A program made the translations under genes and the position numbers. From NCBI RefSeq assembly GCF_900890425.1, contig NZ_CAAHFG010000001.1:868001-932000 (forward strand): 64,000 nucleotides of DNA, read 5' to 3'. The notes under the pieces were generated by a model that saw only the letters and a program-made list of their open reading frames with translations, searched no databases and was not told where the DNA came from. Each line of letters opens with the position of its first letter. Positions within the stretch are counted from its first letter, which is position 1. This document shows positions 9,222 through 18,414 of the stretch, in pieces. The stretch comes from Pontiella desulfatans. Lineage in GTDB: Bacteria; Verrucomicrobiota; Kiritimatiellia; Kiritimatiellales; Pontiellaceae.

Positions 9222-9346
9222 ATACCAAATTAAACTGATTTGAATTTTTTACCACAGAGTTCACTGAGACGCAGAGGGTGGCAGATATATTGGTTGCTCT
9301 GTGCCTCCGTGCGCTCTGTGGTGAGACTCTTCAGGTTAATTGCCTA
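9222..9346. repeat. Dispersed repeat with ACCACAGAG inverted ends (copy 1)
   Basis: About 125 bp that recur in inverted orientation at 53203-53328 with only a few differences by eye. The central part begins ACCACAGAGTTCACTGAG and ends with the near-inverse CTCTGTGCCTCCGTGCGCTCTGTGGT in two pieces, so the element has imperfect, variable inverted ends. No reading frame inside. Same word family as the ends of the GxxExxY locus near 29650-30105. Confidence 0.75.
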
Positions 9347-9433
9347 TCAGCAAAGTTCCGTATTACCCGTGAACCTTAAACCGGTAATGAACCTCGAAAT
9401 ACGTAGCCGCGGCAAAGGCCGCAACCATTTTTT

Positions 9434-9528
9434 TTAAACCACAGAGCATCCAGCCCCTCTGCGACTCAGTGTCCTCTAGCGTTGCGGGTGGTGAAAACTT
9501 GTTAGGAAAACAAGAAATTGACGGATAG
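9434..9528. repeat. Dispersed repeat, TCCTCTAGCG core (copy 1 of 4)
   Basis: Starts with ACCACAGAGCATCC, passes through GTCCTCTAGCG and GCGGGTGGTGAAAACTTG, and ends AACAAGAAATTGACGGATAG. The same core occurs inside 47368-47740, 48798-49174 and 56514-56771. Non-coding. Confidence 0.7.
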
Positions 9529-9545
9529 ATTAACCCTGGGGTTCG

Positions 9546-9576
9546 CAATAAAAAGGGAGACCCGAGGGTCTCCCTT
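9546..9576 (-). terminator. Rho-independent terminator after the XRE-type gene
   Basis: Perfect 11-bp stem (AAGGGAGACCC / GGGTCTCCCTT, 9553-9576) with a 2-nt loop, followed on the minus strand by TTTTTATT. It lies 30 bp downstream of the stop at 9606. Confidence 0.85.
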
Positions 9577-9605
9577 GCTAATACGGCACGCTTCGATGGG
9601 CTGGA

Positions 9606-10055
9606 TTATTTTTTCTTCGGCTCTTTTTCCAGCTCGGCCCAGGCGGAGCGTTTGTCCATGGCGCGGATTTGCTGCATGCGCGGCGGGGTGAGTTTGTTGC
9701 GGAAGGGAATCTTTCCCGAGGTTTTTTCCCAGCGCACCACGGTCTGGTGGGAGACGTCGGCGAGCTTGGCCAATTCCATTTGTGTGATGCCGAGGCGCTT
9801 GCGCAACGAGAGGACGCCTTTGCCGGAGATCCAGAAATTTTGCGCGGACTCATCGTCGGCTTGAACGGGAAGCGGCTTGTCGCTCGCCTTTTGTAGCCAT
9901 GCGATTTCACTTTGCAATTCGGTAACATCGCGCCGGAGGTTGGCGATCAATTTTCGTTGGGCCGCGTTGACTCGCTTGATGGGCTCGAGTTCCTTTTTGA
10001 TTTCCTTGCGGGCCAGGCGGCCGATTTCCGTTTTCAGTTCATTCATTAACGACAT
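9606..10055 (-). CDS. XRE-family helix-turn-helix protein with N-terminal coiled coil
   Basis: 149 residues from the ATG at 10055, which has AAGGAG 6-8 bases upstream. Residues about 1-60 are a charged amphipathic helix (MNELKTEIGRLARKEIKKEL and following), a likely coiled coil. Residues about 77-112 are a clear HTH: LSLRKRLGITQMELAKLADV then SHQTVVRWEKTSGKIP, the Cro/CI type. The lysine-rich tail ends EPKKK. It is transcribed alone, with its own terminator, and targets are unknown. Confidence 0.75.
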   Translation of the reverse strand: MSLMNELKTEIGRLARKEIKKELEPIKRVNAAQRKLIANLRRDVTELQSEIAWLQKASDKPLPVQADDESAQNFWISGKGVLSLRKRLGITQMELAKLADVSHQTVVRWEKTSGKIPFRNKLTPPRMQQIRAMDKRSAWAELEKEPKKK

Positions 10056-10139
10056 GCTGCTTCTCCTTTGTTTTGTAGTTGGAGTTTTAGGGGAATGTGG
10101 ATTAATCCGCAAGAAACAATGACATTTTCCGTGTTTCGG

Positions 10140-10556
10140 CTAGATCATGAAGTCGATGATGGGCGGGTTTTCGGCGGAGATGAGCTCGGCGAGATCGGCC
10201 ACGGTGATGGCCCCGGTCTGTTTGCGCAGGGAGTGGGTCAGCCGGTTCCAGATCTCGGTGGCCGTGTTTGTGTCGTGGTCGGAAACGAGTTCGAGTTTGC
10301 CTTCGAACAGCTCGATGATTTCGAGCAACGTGATTTCCGCGGAGGGACGGTCGAGCATATAGCCGCCATTGCGCCCGCGCACGGTTCTCACCAGCCCGGC
10401 GTTGCGCATCGGGATCAGGATCTGCTCGATGTAGGCGATCGAAATCCCTTGCTTGCGCGCCACCTCCTTGCCGCTGACGGGGGAGGCATCGCCCCCGTCG
10501 GCGGCAATCTGCGCAAGGATGCGCAAGCCGTATCTTGGCTTGGTGGAGAGTTTCAA
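10140..10556 (-). CDS. Rrf2-family regulator, CymR-like
   Basis: 138 residues from a TTG at 10556 with AGGAG six bases upstream. Winged-helix Rrf2 protein: MKLSTKPRYGLRILAQIA, IAYIEQILIPMRNAGLV, RGRNGGYMLDRP, the typical wing. It has no cysteine, so it cannot hold an iron-sulfur cluster as IscR or NsrR do; that fits the CymR type, which controls sulfur/cysteine genes. Its position as last gene of the cysHDN operon, 9 bp after cysN, suggests feedback control of sulfate assimilation (inference). Confidence 0.85.
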   Translation of the reverse strand: MKLSTKPRYGLRILAQIAADGGDASPVSGKEVARKQGISIAYIEQILIPMRNAGLVRTVRGRNGGYMLDRPSAEITLLEIIELFEGKLELVSDHDTNTATEIWNRLTHSLRKQTGAITVADLAELISAENPPIIDFMI

Positions 10557-10565
10557 CGCGGTCTC

Positions 10566-12413
10566 CTAGATGGTGTATTCCGGGAAGACGTTTTGGCGGT
10601 TGAGCTCGGTGGTGATCTGTGCAATGGCGTCGTTGCGGTCGATCTCTTCCCCAAGCTTCAGGTCGATGAAGTGGTCATCGACCGGGCTTTGGCCGACGCT
10701 GATCACCAGCAGTTCGTTGGGGGAGTTGAGGTGTTTGAGCAACGACAACTCATAGGCATCGATCCGATCCAGTGCGCTGATGAAGATCAGGCCGGCATCG
10801 GTCAGGATGCGGCCGAGCTCGCCGATGCGGCGGATGTGCTCCTCCCGGTTCTGGAAGTTGTTTTCCAGGTCGGCGTCGAGACCTTCCATCAGGCTGTTGA
10901 CGCCGAGGTAGAAGGATTGGTTGCGATTGTTGAACAACTTGAGTTCCAGGAATTTTGCCAGGTCGTTTTTCTTCGCGGCATTTCCGATGAAGAGTACGGC
11001 CTTGCCCTTGTGTCCGTTGCGGTTGGCGCGCACCCCGGCATCGATCTGGCTCTTTTCCCAGAGGAACTCGCGGCGGTCGACGCTGCCCACGGTTGCGGAT
11101 TCGCCTCCGACGTCGGCGCCGGGTTTGTCCACCGTGAGGCGGCCTTCGATCATGCCTGCTCCGGCGGTGGTGTTGGAGATCGGGTCGATGAGGATGAAGC
11201 TGCCGGTTTCGCGGTTTTTCGCATAGGGGTCGAAGAAGAGCGGCAGGTGGGTGGCCAGCACAATGCGGCCGATCTCGTTGAGCTTCAGCTCGGTGGTCGG
11301 ATTCTTTTCCAAGGTGTTGACATCGACGCTGAACTTGAGTTCGGAAATGCTGGCCTTGGTGGTGCGGCTGGTATGCCGGATCACATAGGTCTTACCCTCC
11401 TTGAGCGGGGTTTCGGTCATCCAGACAATGGAGGCTTCGAGATGGCTGGAAATGTGCGGGACGTTTTCCGCATGCACGATCATCTCGCCGTTGGAAATGT
11501 CGATCTCGTCGTTGAGTTCGAGCGTGACCGCCTGCGACGCAAACGCTTCCTCGAGGTCGCCGTCGGCCGTGACGATGCGCTTGATGGTGGATTCCTTGAG
11601 CGAGGGCAACGCCTTGATCTTGTCGCCGGGGCGGACGGTGCCCGAGGCCACGGTGCCGGCGAAGCCGCGGAAGTCGAGGTTCGGGCGGCTGACGAGCTGC
11701 ACCGGGAAGCGGAAGTCGTCGAGGTTGAGTCCGGCGGCCACATCGACCTCCTCGAGGATGGGCAGCAGCGGCTCGCCTTTGTACCACGCCGTCTTATCGG
11801 ATTTCTCCACCACGTTGTCGCCCTTGAGCGCGGAAATGGGAATGAAACTGACGTTCGGCAGATTGAGGTCGGCGCTGAATTCCTCGAAATCGGCTTTGAT
11901 GGAGTGGAAGACGGCTTCGTCGTAATCCTTCAAGTCCATCTTGTTCACGACCACGACGATGTGCTTGAGGCCAAGCAACGAGACGAGGAAGGTGTGGCGC
12001 TTGGTCTGGGTGATGACGCCGTAGCGCGCATCGATAAGGATGAGCGCCAGGTCGGCGGTGGAGGCTCCGGTGGCCATGTTGCGGGTGTACTGCTCGTGGC
12101 CGGGGGTGTCGGCAATGATGAACTTGCGCTTGGGCGTGGCGAAGTAGCGGTAGGCGACATCGATGGTGATGCCTTGCTCGCGCTCGGCCTTGAGGCCGTC
12201 GAGGAGCAGGGCGTAGTCGATCTCGCCTTCGCCGGCGTTGCCGACTTTTTCGGAGTCGGCGTGCAGGGCGCTGAGCTGGTCGTCGAATATCAGCTTGCTG
12301 TCGTAGAGCAGGCGGCCGATCAGGGTTGATTTCCCGTCGTCCACCGATCCGCAGGTCAGCAGGCGCAGCAGGCTTTTGTTTTCGTGTTGGTTCAAGAAAT
12401 TATCGATATCCAT
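10566..12413 (-). CDS. cysN: Sulfate adenylyltransferase large subunit CysN with degenerate APS-kinase-like tail
   Basis: 615 residues. GTPase motifs are intact: P-loop [10 protein letters not shown] (residues 21-30), [11 protein letters not shown], and NKMD. The EF-Tu-like domains follow to about 445. Residues about 455-615 align in pattern with APS kinase ([20 protein letters not shown] is the best kept motif), but the P-loop GLSGSGKS is replaced by IGNAAKKND (476-484), so ATP binding and PAPS formation are unlikely. CysN hydrolyses GTP to drive APS synthesis by CysD. AAGGAC precedes the ATG. Third gene of cysH-cysD-cysN-rrf2. Confidence 0.93.
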   Translation of the reverse strand: MDIDNFLNQHENKSLLRLLTCGSVDDGKSTLIGRLLYDSKLIFDDQLSALHADSEKVGNAGEGEIDYALLLDGLKAEREQGITIDVAYRYFATPKRKFIIADTPGHEQYTRNMATGASTADLALILIDARYGVITQTKRHTFLVSLLGLKHIVVVVNKMDLKDYDEAVFHSIKADFEEFSADLNLPNVSFIPISALKGDNVVEKSDKTAWYKGEPLLPILEEVDVAAGLNLDDFRFPVQLVSRPNLDFRGFAGTVASGTVRPGDKIKALPSLKESTIKRIVTADGDLEEAFASQAVTLELNDEIDISNGEMIVHAENVPHISSHLEASIVWMTETPLKEGKTYVIRHTSRTTKASISELKFSVDVNTLEKNPTTELKLNEIGRIVLATHLPLFFDPYAKNRETGSFILIDPISNTTAGAGMIEGRLTVDKPGADVGGESATVGSVDRREFLWEKSQIDAGVRANRNGHKGKAVLFIGNAAKKNDLAKFLELKLFNNRNQSFYLGVNSLMEGLDADLENNFQNREEHIRRIGELGRILTDAGLIFISALDRIDAYELSLLKHLNSPNELLVISVGQSPVDDHFIDLKLGEEIDRNDAIAQITTELNRQNVFPEYTI

Positions 12414-12459
12414 GGTTTTGTCCTTACGTAATTCGTAACGAGTGATGCGTAATTTGGGT

Positions 12460-13362
12460 TTAGAAGTAGCCTTCGCGTTTTTTCTGTTCCATCGAGGAGT
12501 CGGAGTCTTTGTCGATGGCGCGGGTGGAGCGTTCGCTGAGGCGGGTGGTCATCATTTCCTCCACGATTTTTTCGACGGTGTCGGCCTCGGAGGCAATGGC
12601 GCCGGTGAGGGGGTAGCAACCGAGGGTTCGGAAGCGGATCATCTCTTCGCGGGGCGTTTGGCCGTCGAGCGGCAGGCGGTCGTCGTCGACCATGACGGTC
12701 ATGCCGTTGTATTCGACCACCGTGCGCTTCTTGGCGAAGTAGAGCGGCACGATCGGAAGGTTTTCGAGTCGGATGTATTGCCAGATGTCGAGCTCCGTCC
12801 AGTTGGAGAGCGGGAAGACGCGGACGCTTTCGCCGGGATTGATGCGGGCGTTGTAGTTTGCCCAGAGCTCGGGGCGCTGGTTTTTCGGGTCCCATTGGTG
12901 ATGCTGGTCGCGGAAGGAAAAGATGCGCTCCTTGGCGCGCGACTTTTCCTCGTCGCGGCGGGCGCCGCCGAAGGCGCAGTCGAACTTGTATTTATCCAGA
13001 CCCGCCAGCAGCGCCTGCGTTTTCATGAGGTCGGTATATTTGCGGCTTCCCAGCTCGAAGGGGTTGGCGCCCGCCGCTTTGCCTTCAGCGTTCTGGTGAA
13101 CAATCAGGTCCAGACCCTCGTCTTTGCAGAACTGGTCGCGGAACTGGATCATCTCCTTGAACTTGAAGGTGGAGTCGATGTGCATGAGCGGGAAGGGCAC
13201 TTTGCCCGGATAGAACGCCTTTTGCGCAAGGCGCACCATGACGCCCGAATCCTTGCCGATCGAATAGAGCATGACCGGATTCTCGAACTGGCTGTAGGCA
13301 TCGCGGATGATGCGGATGCTCTCCGCTTCCAACTGTTTCAACTGGCTGAGCTGATATTTCAT
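12460..13362 (-). CDS. cysD: Sulfate adenylyltransferase small subunit
   Basis: 300 residues, full length for CysD. The ATP-pyrophosphatase motif is the SIGKDSGVM version of the PP-loop at residues about 34-42; other family marks are [32 protein letters not shown] and the ending [20 protein letters not shown]. Catalyses ATP plus sulfate to APS and PPi together with the GTPase CysN. AGGAAA lies upstream of the ATG, and cysH ends 10 bp before. The short gap to cysN contains TAATTCGTAACG-type words. Confidence 0.95.
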   Translation of the reverse strand: MKYQLSQLKQLEAESIRIIRDAYSQFENPVMLYSIGKDSGVMVRLAQKAFYPGKVPFPLMHIDSTFKFKEMIQFRDQFCKDEGLDLIVHQNAEGKAAGANPFELGSRKYTDLMKTQALLAGLDKYKFDCAFGGARRDEEKSRAKERIFSFRDQHHQWDPKNQRPELWANYNARINPGESVRVFPLSNWTELDIWQYIRLENLPIVPLYFAKKRTVVEYNGMTVMVDDDRLPLDGQTPREEMIRFRTLGCYPLTGAIASEADTVEKIVEEMMTTRLSERSTRAIDKDSDSSMEQKKREGYF

Positions 13363-13372
13363 GGATGGTTTC

Positions 13373-14119
13373 CTATTGGTTTAAATCCTTGGTTCTAACA
13401 ATTTTTCCATCGGCCACATGCAGGCCGCATTCCTTCTGTTCCGGCGCTTCCCACCACCAGCGGCCGGCACGGATATCCTCGCCGGGCTGGATGGCCCGGG
13501 TGCAGCAGGCGCAGCCGATGCTCACGAAGCCCTGGGCGTGCAGCGGATTGCAGGGCACGCCGTTTTGCTGGATATAGGCGCGCACATCGTCGAGCGACCA
13601 ATCGATGAGCGGGTTGAATTTGGGAAGGTTGTTGGCGGCATCCCACTCGATTGCGTGCATCCCGGTGCGGGTGGGCGACTGGTCGCGACGCAGCCCGCAG
13701 ATCCAGCCGCTGGATTGGCCGAGCATGCGCCGGAGCGGCTGCATCTTGCGCACGCCGCAGCAGCGCTTGCGCGACTCGATGCTCTTGCGGAAAAGGTTGA
13801 TGCCTTCCTCGGCCACCATTCGCTCCACCTCGTTTGCATCGGGGAATGTGGTTTTGATCTTCAGGCCATACGTTGACTCGGTGGTGGCGATCAGCTCGTA
13901 GGTTTCGGGGAAGAGCCGGCCAGTATCGAGGGTGAAAACAGGAATATTCAACCCGCCTTTTGCAATGATATCGGTGATGACCTGGTCTTCCTCCCCGAGC
14001 GAGGTCGCGAAAACAGGGAATTCGAGGTGGGTGGCGGCAAAAGCGACGATCTCCTGCGCAGATGCTTCGGAAAGCTCGTTTTGCAGGGATTCGATTAGGT
14101 TTTCGGTAATTTTTTCCAT
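13373..14119 (-). CDS. cysH: Adenylyl-sulfate (APS) reductase, iron-sulfur type CysH
   Basis: 248 residues. PP-loop-like [24 protein letters not shown] and the catalytic-cysteine motif KECGLH near the C-terminus (Cys231) identify a PAPS/APS reductase. The Cys-Cys pair in [10 protein letters not shown] (120-121) and the CxxC in SIGCACCTR (203-206) are the [4Fe-4S] ligands found in enzymes that use APS instead of PAPS. It converts APS to sulfite with thioredoxin or a like donor. First gene of the operon; the intergenic region 14120-14292 must hold its promoter. Confidence 0.93.
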   Translation of the reverse strand: MEKITENLIESLQNELSEASAQEIVAFAATHLEFPVFATSLGEEDQVITDIIAKGGLNIPVFTLDTGRLFPETYELIATTESTYGLKIKTTFPDANEVERMVAEEGINLFRKSIESRKRCCGVRKMQPLRRMLGQSSGWICGLRRDQSPTRTGMHAIEWDAANNLPKFNPLIDWSLDDVRAYIQQNGVPCNPLHAQGFVSIGCACCTRAIQPGEDIRAGRWWWEAPEQKECGLHVADGKIVRTKDLNQ

Positions 14120-14292
14120 GATCGGTTTCGGGTCCTTTTCGTGTCAACAGGGCAATAACCTAAATAGATGATCGGAATAGTAAAGTAAAAAGTGAGTAAA
14201 ATTATAATGTATAGTGTGTATTAATGGTATTTGATGCCGTTTCGGAGGCGGTTGGCGGAAAAGTCGGGGAATTGTGTTTGCAAAGCCCGATT

Positions 14293-14312
14293 TGTTCAGT
14301 AAATTTTGAACA
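14293..14312. promoter_or_regulatory. Palindromic operator candidate before the GbsR-like gene
   Basis: TGTTCA and TGAACA form a perfect 6-bp inverted repeat separated by 8 bases, ending two bases before the ATG at 14315. A dimeric MarR/GbsR protein could bind here and block its own expression; that role is inferred from position and symmetry only. Confidence 0.45.
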
Positions 14313-14314
14313 TC

Positions 14315-14815
14315 ATGAATGGTGCGACCGACAGCCTACGAACGTTGAACGAACTCGAGAGCGAAGTGATTGCTCTGTTTGTCCGTATGGCCGATGTGCT
14401 GAACCTGCCGCGCTCGGTGGGGGAGCTCTACGGCATCCTGTTCATTTCCACCGATCCGCTCTGTCTCGACGATTGCCGGCTGAGATTGAACATCAGCAAG
14501 GGGTCGACGAGCCAGGGGCTAAAGATCCTGCGTTCGTTCGGGGCCATCCGGACGGTCTATATTCCGGGCGACCGCAAGGATTACTATGTGGCCGAAACCT
14601 CGTTGCGCAAAATTGCGTCGGGTTTCGCCAGCGAGCAGATCCAGCCGCATGTCGCCAGCGGCGCGGACCGCATCGACCGCATTCGCGCATTGCTTGATCG
14701 GCATGTGGGCGAAGAGCGCGAGGATTTGCTGGAAAAAATCGATCTGCTGGAAAACTGGCAGCGCCGGGCCGGGAAGACGCTGCCGCTCGTGTTGAAGTTG
14801 ATAGGCGGTAGCTAG
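14315..14815 (+). CDS. GbsR/MarR-family transcriptional regulator
   Basis: 166 residues from the ATG at 14315 (a TTG three codons upstream is in frame but lies in the palindrome). Conserved GbsR features: LPRSVGELYGILFISTDPL, CLDDCRLRLNISKGSTSQGL (the recognition helix), and LRSFGAIRTVYIPGDRKDYY (the wing). The C-terminal helices are for dimerisation. Such proteins often head polysaccharide loci in Verrucomicrobia-like bacteria next to a NusG paralogue, as here (3 bp spacing). Ligand unknown. Confidence 0.85.
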   Translation: MNGATDSLRTLNELESEVIALFVRMADVLNLPRSVGELYGILFISTDPLCLDDCRLRLNISKGSTSQGLKILRSFGAIRTVYIPGDRKDYYVAETSLRKIASGFASEQIQPHVASGADRIDRIRALLDRHVGEEREDLLEKIDLLENWQRRAGKTLPLVLKLIGGS

Positions 14816-14818
14816 GCC

Positions 14819-15370
14819 ATGGAAGAGACCTTCCAGTTTGAAAAGGGCGAGCATTGGTATTGCGTGCGCGCGAAGCCCAAGAAGGAGCGGATGGCGGCGG
14901 CCAACCTGGCTTCGATGCATGGGCTGGAGGTTTTCTGCCCGCAGATCCGCTTCCGCCGCAAAACCGTACGCGGCCCCGTTTGGTTCCAGGAGGCGATGTT
15001 CCCCGGCTATCTGTTTGCGCGGTTCGACATGTTCGACATGAAGCGCGCCGTTTCCTACGCGGTCGGCGTCATGAACATTCCCCAGTTCAACAACCGATAT
15101 GTGCCCGTTCCCGACCCCATGATCGAAGCCCTGAAAAGCGATCTCGACGAAGGCGATGTGGTGGACGGCGGTGTTCCGCTCGAAGTGGGCGACGAAACCA
15201 CGATTTTGGAAGGGTCGATGCGCGGCCTTAAGGTGAAGGTGATCAAGGTTATGCCGGCGGAGGATCGAGTTGCGGTTCTGCTGGAGATGCTCGGCACACT
15301 GGTGGAAGCCGAGTTCCCGTCGGAAGCCTTGGAGCACCGCCCCAAGCACAGGGTGGCGACGGAAGACTGA
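14819..15370 (+). CDS. Specialised NusG paralogue (UpxY/RfaH-like antiterminator)
   Basis: 183 residues. NGN domain: HWYCVRAKPKKERMAAANL, EVFCPQIRF and EAMFPGYLFARFD; C-terminal KOW domain with VGDETTILEGSMRGLKVKV. It resembles the RfaH/UpxY group that keeps RNA polymerase processive through long polysaccharide operons, not housekeeping NusG, which would sit in the secE-rpl cluster. Being the gene just ahead of a locus of nearly 50 kb supports that role. Start ATG 3 bp after the regulator stop, so co-translated. Confidence 0.88.
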   Translation: MEETFQFEKGEHWYCVRAKPKKERMAAANLASMHGLEVFCPQIRFRRKTVRGPVWFQEAMFPGYLFARFDMFDMKRAVSYAVGVMNIPQFNNRYVPVPDPMIEALKSDLDEGDVVDGGVPLEVGDETTILEGSMRGLKVKVIKVMPAEDRVAVLLEMLGTLVEAEFPSEALEHRPKHRVATED

Positions 15371-15432
15371 TTCCGCCACACCGGATATCCCATGGTTGGG
15401 TATTCAAAACAATTTGAGGATGCATGGAAGGT

Positions 15433-15471
15433 TTCAGCCAAAAGGGCTGAACGACCGAGGGCGGAAGCCTG
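15433..15471 (+). promoter_or_regulatory. Leader hairpin and ops-like motif before glmS
   Basis: The 5-prime leader has a hairpin TTCAGCC/GGCTGAA (15433-15451) followed at 15460-15471 by GGCGGAAGCCTG, which matches 10 of 12 bases of the enterobacterial RfaH-recruiting ops core GGCGGTAGCGTG. It lies between the NusG paralogue and the first biosynthetic gene, where such a loading site would be expected. The match could be chance; no second copy was searched exhaustively. Confidence 0.35.
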
Positions 15472-15489
15472 TACAAATGGAGTTATGTC

Positions 15490-17328
15490 ATGTGTGGAAT
15501 CGTAGGGTATTTTGGAAAACGCAATGCATCGGATATTCTGGTCGACGGTCTGCGGCGGATGGAATACCGGGGGTATGACTCGGCTGGAGTGGCCTGTTTG
15601 CACGGCGGGAAAATCGGTGTTGTAAAGAACCCCGGGAAGATCAAGGCGCTTAGGGAAAAGGTGGATGCCTCCGGGGTGGAGACGCTTCGGGCAGCAACGC
15701 TGGGCATCGGCCATACGCGCTGGGCCACGCACGGCCCGCCCAACGAGGTCAACGCACACCCGCACCTCGATGCCTCCGGCCATTTCGCCATGGTGCACAA
15801 CGGGATCATCGAGAACTACAAGCAGATCCGCGCCAAGCTCGCGCAAAACGGGATCGAATGCATTTCCGACACCGATTCCGAAACCCTCATCCAACTGATT
15901 GCCTATTGCTACAAGGACAACCTCGAGAAGGCGGTTAGCGAAGCGCTGAAGAAGGTCAAGGGCACCTATGGCATTGTTGTTATGACCGACAAGGAGCCGG
16001 GCAAGCTGGTGACGGCCCGTTGCGGCAGTCCGATTGTCCTTGGTTTGGGCAAGGAGGAAACCGTTATTGCCAGCGATGCCTCCGCCATTATCCCGCACAC
16101 CCGCGATGCGGTCTATCTCGAAGACTTCGATATGGCGGTGATCACCGCGGACGGCGTGCAAATGTTCGATCTCCAGCACGCTCCGATCAACCGCGAAACC
16201 ACGAAAATGGATTGGGAAGACGGCGCCGCCGAAAAGGGGGAATACGACCACTTCATGCTCAAGGAAATGTTCGAGCAGCCCGATGCCATCCGTAACGCCA
16301 TCCGCGGTCGCCTCGATTTCGACATGGGAACGGCCATCCTTTCCGGGCTCGATTTTTCCCCGCGCGACGCCGCGCAAATCGGGCGCGTTCTCGTGGTCGG
16401 TTGCGGCACCTCGATGCACGCGGGCATGGTGGGCGAGTATGCCTTCGAGGAAATGGCCGGCATTCCCGCAGAAGTGGAGCAGGCCGCCGAATTCCGCTAC
16501 CGCAACCCGATCGTCACCCCGCACGACCTCGTGCTGGCCATCAGCCAGTCGGGCGAAACCGCCGACACCCTCGCCGCCGTGCGCGAGGCCAAGCACAAGG
16601 GCGCGATTGTCGCCGGCATCTGCAATGTGGTCGGTTCCACCATTGCGCGCGAAACCGGGCGGGGCGTCTACCTGCATGCCGGCCCCGAAATCGGCGTTGC
16701 CTCCACCAAGGCCTTCACCTGCCAGGTTTCGGTCATGCTGATGATGGCGCTTAAGATTGCCCGGACGCGTCGACTGCCCCGGCACGAGGGCGAAGAGCTT
16801 TCCCGTTGGATCGAAAAGTTGCCGGAGCTGGTCGAAAAGGTGCTGGAGCAGAACGAAGCCATCAAGGTGGTTGCGCAAAAATATGCCCAGTGCGAAAACG
16901 CATTCTTCATCGGGCGTGGGTATCTCTTCCCGGTGGCGCTCGAAGGGGCGCTCAAGCTCAAGGAAATCAGCTATGTGCATGCCGAGGGCTACCACGCCGC
17001 CGAGCTCAAGCACGGCCCGATTGCCCTGCTTCAGGAAAACACCCCGGTTGTGGCGTTGCTCAACAATATTCCCGGCAAGGACAAGACGCTTGGAAACGCC
17101 GAGGAGTGCAAGGCGCGCAATGCGCCGGTCATTGCCGTCGTTAGCGAAGGCGACGAAGCAATCGCCGATGAATTCGATGATGTGATTGTTGTCCCCAACT
17201 GCCCGCCCTGCATCACCCCCATCCCGACCGTGGTGGCGCTCCAGTTGCTTTCCTACCACATCGCCGCCGCACGCGGCTGCGAGATCGACCAACCCCGCAA
17301 CCTCGCAAAATCCGTTACGGTGGAATAG
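15490..17328 (+). CDS. glmS: Glutamine-fructose-6-phosphate aminotransferase (isomerising)
   Basis: 612 residues, normal length. The N-terminal nucleophile Cys2 (MCGIVGYFG) and GHTRWATHG define the glutaminase domain; two SIS domains follow (GCGTSMHAG, SQSGETADT), and the end DQPRNLAKSVTVE is the usual C-terminus. Makes glucosamine-6-phosphate for UDP-GlcNAc, so a second copy within a polysaccharide locus would raise amino-sugar supply. ATG preceded by GGAG at 15479-15482. No glmS ribozyme is seen upstream. Confidence 0.96.
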   Translation: MCGIVGYFGKRNASDILVDGLRRMEYRGYDSAGVACLHGGKIGVVKNPGKIKALREKVDASGVETLRAATLGIGHTRWATHGPPNEVNAHPHLDASGHFAMVHNGIIENYKQIRAKLAQNGIECISDTDSETLIQLIAYCYKDNLEKAVSEALKKVKGTYGIVVMTDKEPGKLVTARCGSPIVLGLGKEETVIASDASAIIPHTRDAVYLEDFDMAVITADGVQMFDLQHAPINRETTKMDWEDGAAEKGEYDHFMLKEMFEQPDAIRNAIRGRLDFDMGTAILSGLDFSPRDAAQIGRVLVVGCGTSMHAGMVGEYAFEEMAGIPAEVEQAAEFRYRNPIVTPHDLVLAISQSGETADTLAAVREAKHKGAIVAGICNVVGSTIARETGRGVYLHAGPEIGVASTKAFTCQVSVMLMMALKIARTRRLPRHEGEELSRWIEKLPELVEKVLEQNEAIKVVAQKYAQCENAFFIGRGYLFPVALEGALKLKEISYVHAEGYHAAELKHGPIALLQENTPVVALLNNIPGKDKTLGNAEECKARNAPVIAVVSEGDEAIADEFDDVIVVPNCPPCITPIPTVVALQLLSYHIAAARGCEIDQPRNLAKSVTVE

Positions 17329-17348
17329 GGTAGGGGAAACAAGCCGTC

Positions 17349-18401
17349 GTGTTGAAAGTAGTGGTAACTGGAGGAGCTGGCTTCATTGGGTCGGCGGTTT
17401 GCCGCCACCTGGTGAAGGACAAGGCATGCGAGGTGCTGAACCTCGACAAGCTGACCTATGCCGGGGTTCCGGAGTCGTTGAAGGAAATCGAGGACAGCCC
17501 GCTCTACCGCTTTGAGAAAGCGGATGTTTGCGACAAAACCGCCGTTGCGGCAATTTTTGCGGATTACCAACCCGACGCGGTGATGCACCTAGCGGCGGAA
17601 TCGCACGTAGACCGGTCGATCGATGGCCCGGCGACATTCATTGAAACCAATATTGTCGGCACCTACACGATGCTGGAATGTGCCCGCGACTATTGGAATG
17701 GGCTTTCGGAAGGAAAGAAAGAGAGGTTCCGTTTCCACCACATTTCAACCGACGAGGTCTATGGCTCGCTTGGGGACGATGGCTTGTTCGAGGAAACCAC
17801 ACCCTATGATCCGCGTTCACCCTATTCGGCGAGCAAGGCCTCGAGCGATCATTTGGTAAAGGCCTGGTTCCACACCTATGGACTACCGGTCGTGATCACC
17901 AATTGCTCGAATAACTATGGCCCGTACCATTTTCCCGAAAAACTGATCCCGCTCGTGATCCTGAACGCACTGGATGAAAAACCGTTGCCGATCTATGGCA
18001 AGGGCGACAACATTCGCGACTGGCTCTACGTTGAAGACCACGCAAAAGCCCTGGTGGCCGTGGTCGCGTCCGGCGAGTTGGGCGAAACCTACAACGTCGG
18101 GGGCCGCAACGAACGCACCAACCTTGAAGTCGTGGAAACCATCTGCTCCATTCTCGACGAGCTCCGCCCGCGCACCGAAGGTTCCTACAAGGATTTGATC
18201 ACCTTCGTTGCCGACCGCCCCGGGCACGATGCTCGCTATGCGATTGACGCCACCAAGCTTGAAACCGAGCTGGGTTGGAAGGCGCAGGAAAACTTCGATA
18301 CCGGTATTCGTCGCACGATCCAATGGTATCTCGACAACGACTGGTGGTGGCGCCCGATCCGCGAGGGACGCTACTCGGGCGAACGTTTGGGGAAGGCATA
18401 A
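17349..18401 (+). CDS. rfbB: dTDP-glucose 4,6-dehydratase
   Basis: 350 residues, GTG start at 17349. Extended [12 protein letters not shown] for [28 protein letters not shown] and the YSASK catalytic pair. Converts dTDP-glucose to the 4-keto-6-deoxy sugar from which the locus likely makes a 3-amino-3,6-dideoxyhexose. Follows glmS by 20 bp and precedes rfbA by 13 bp. A more divergent SDR of the same type lies at 49732. Confidence 0.94.
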   Translation: MLKVVVTGGAGFIGSAVCRHLVKDKACEVLNLDKLTYAGVPESLKEIEDSPLYRFEKADVCDKTAVAAIFADYQPDAVMHLAAESHVDRSIDGPATFIETNIVGTYTMLECARDYWNGLSEGKKERFRFHHISTDEVYGSLGDDGLFEETTPYDPRSPYSASKASSDHLVKAWFHTYGLPVVITNCSNNYGPYHFPEKLIPLVILNALDEKPLPIYGKGDNIRDWLYVEDHAKALVAVVASGELGETYNVGGRNERTNLEVVETICSILDELRPRTEGSYKDLITFVADRPGHDARYAIDATKLETELGWKAQENFDTGIRRTIQWYLDNDWWWRPIREGRYSGERLGKA

Positions 18402-18414
18402 AGGGGGAAATGGG

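Noticed and set aside
10068-12329. 753-codon plus-strand open frame opposite cysN
   Set aside because: Antisense to a clearly conserved enzyme with ribosome-binding site and operon context; the translated product is low-complexity Val/Gly/Asp-rich.
15371-15489. glmS ribozyme/riboswitch upstream of glmS
   Set aside because: The leader is short and shows only one simple hairpin and an ops-like motif, with no sign of the conserved ribozyme core.
15055-17292. 745-codon minus-strand open frame opposite glmS
   Set aside because: Shadow of glmS and the NusG paralogue caused by high GC3; no domains.
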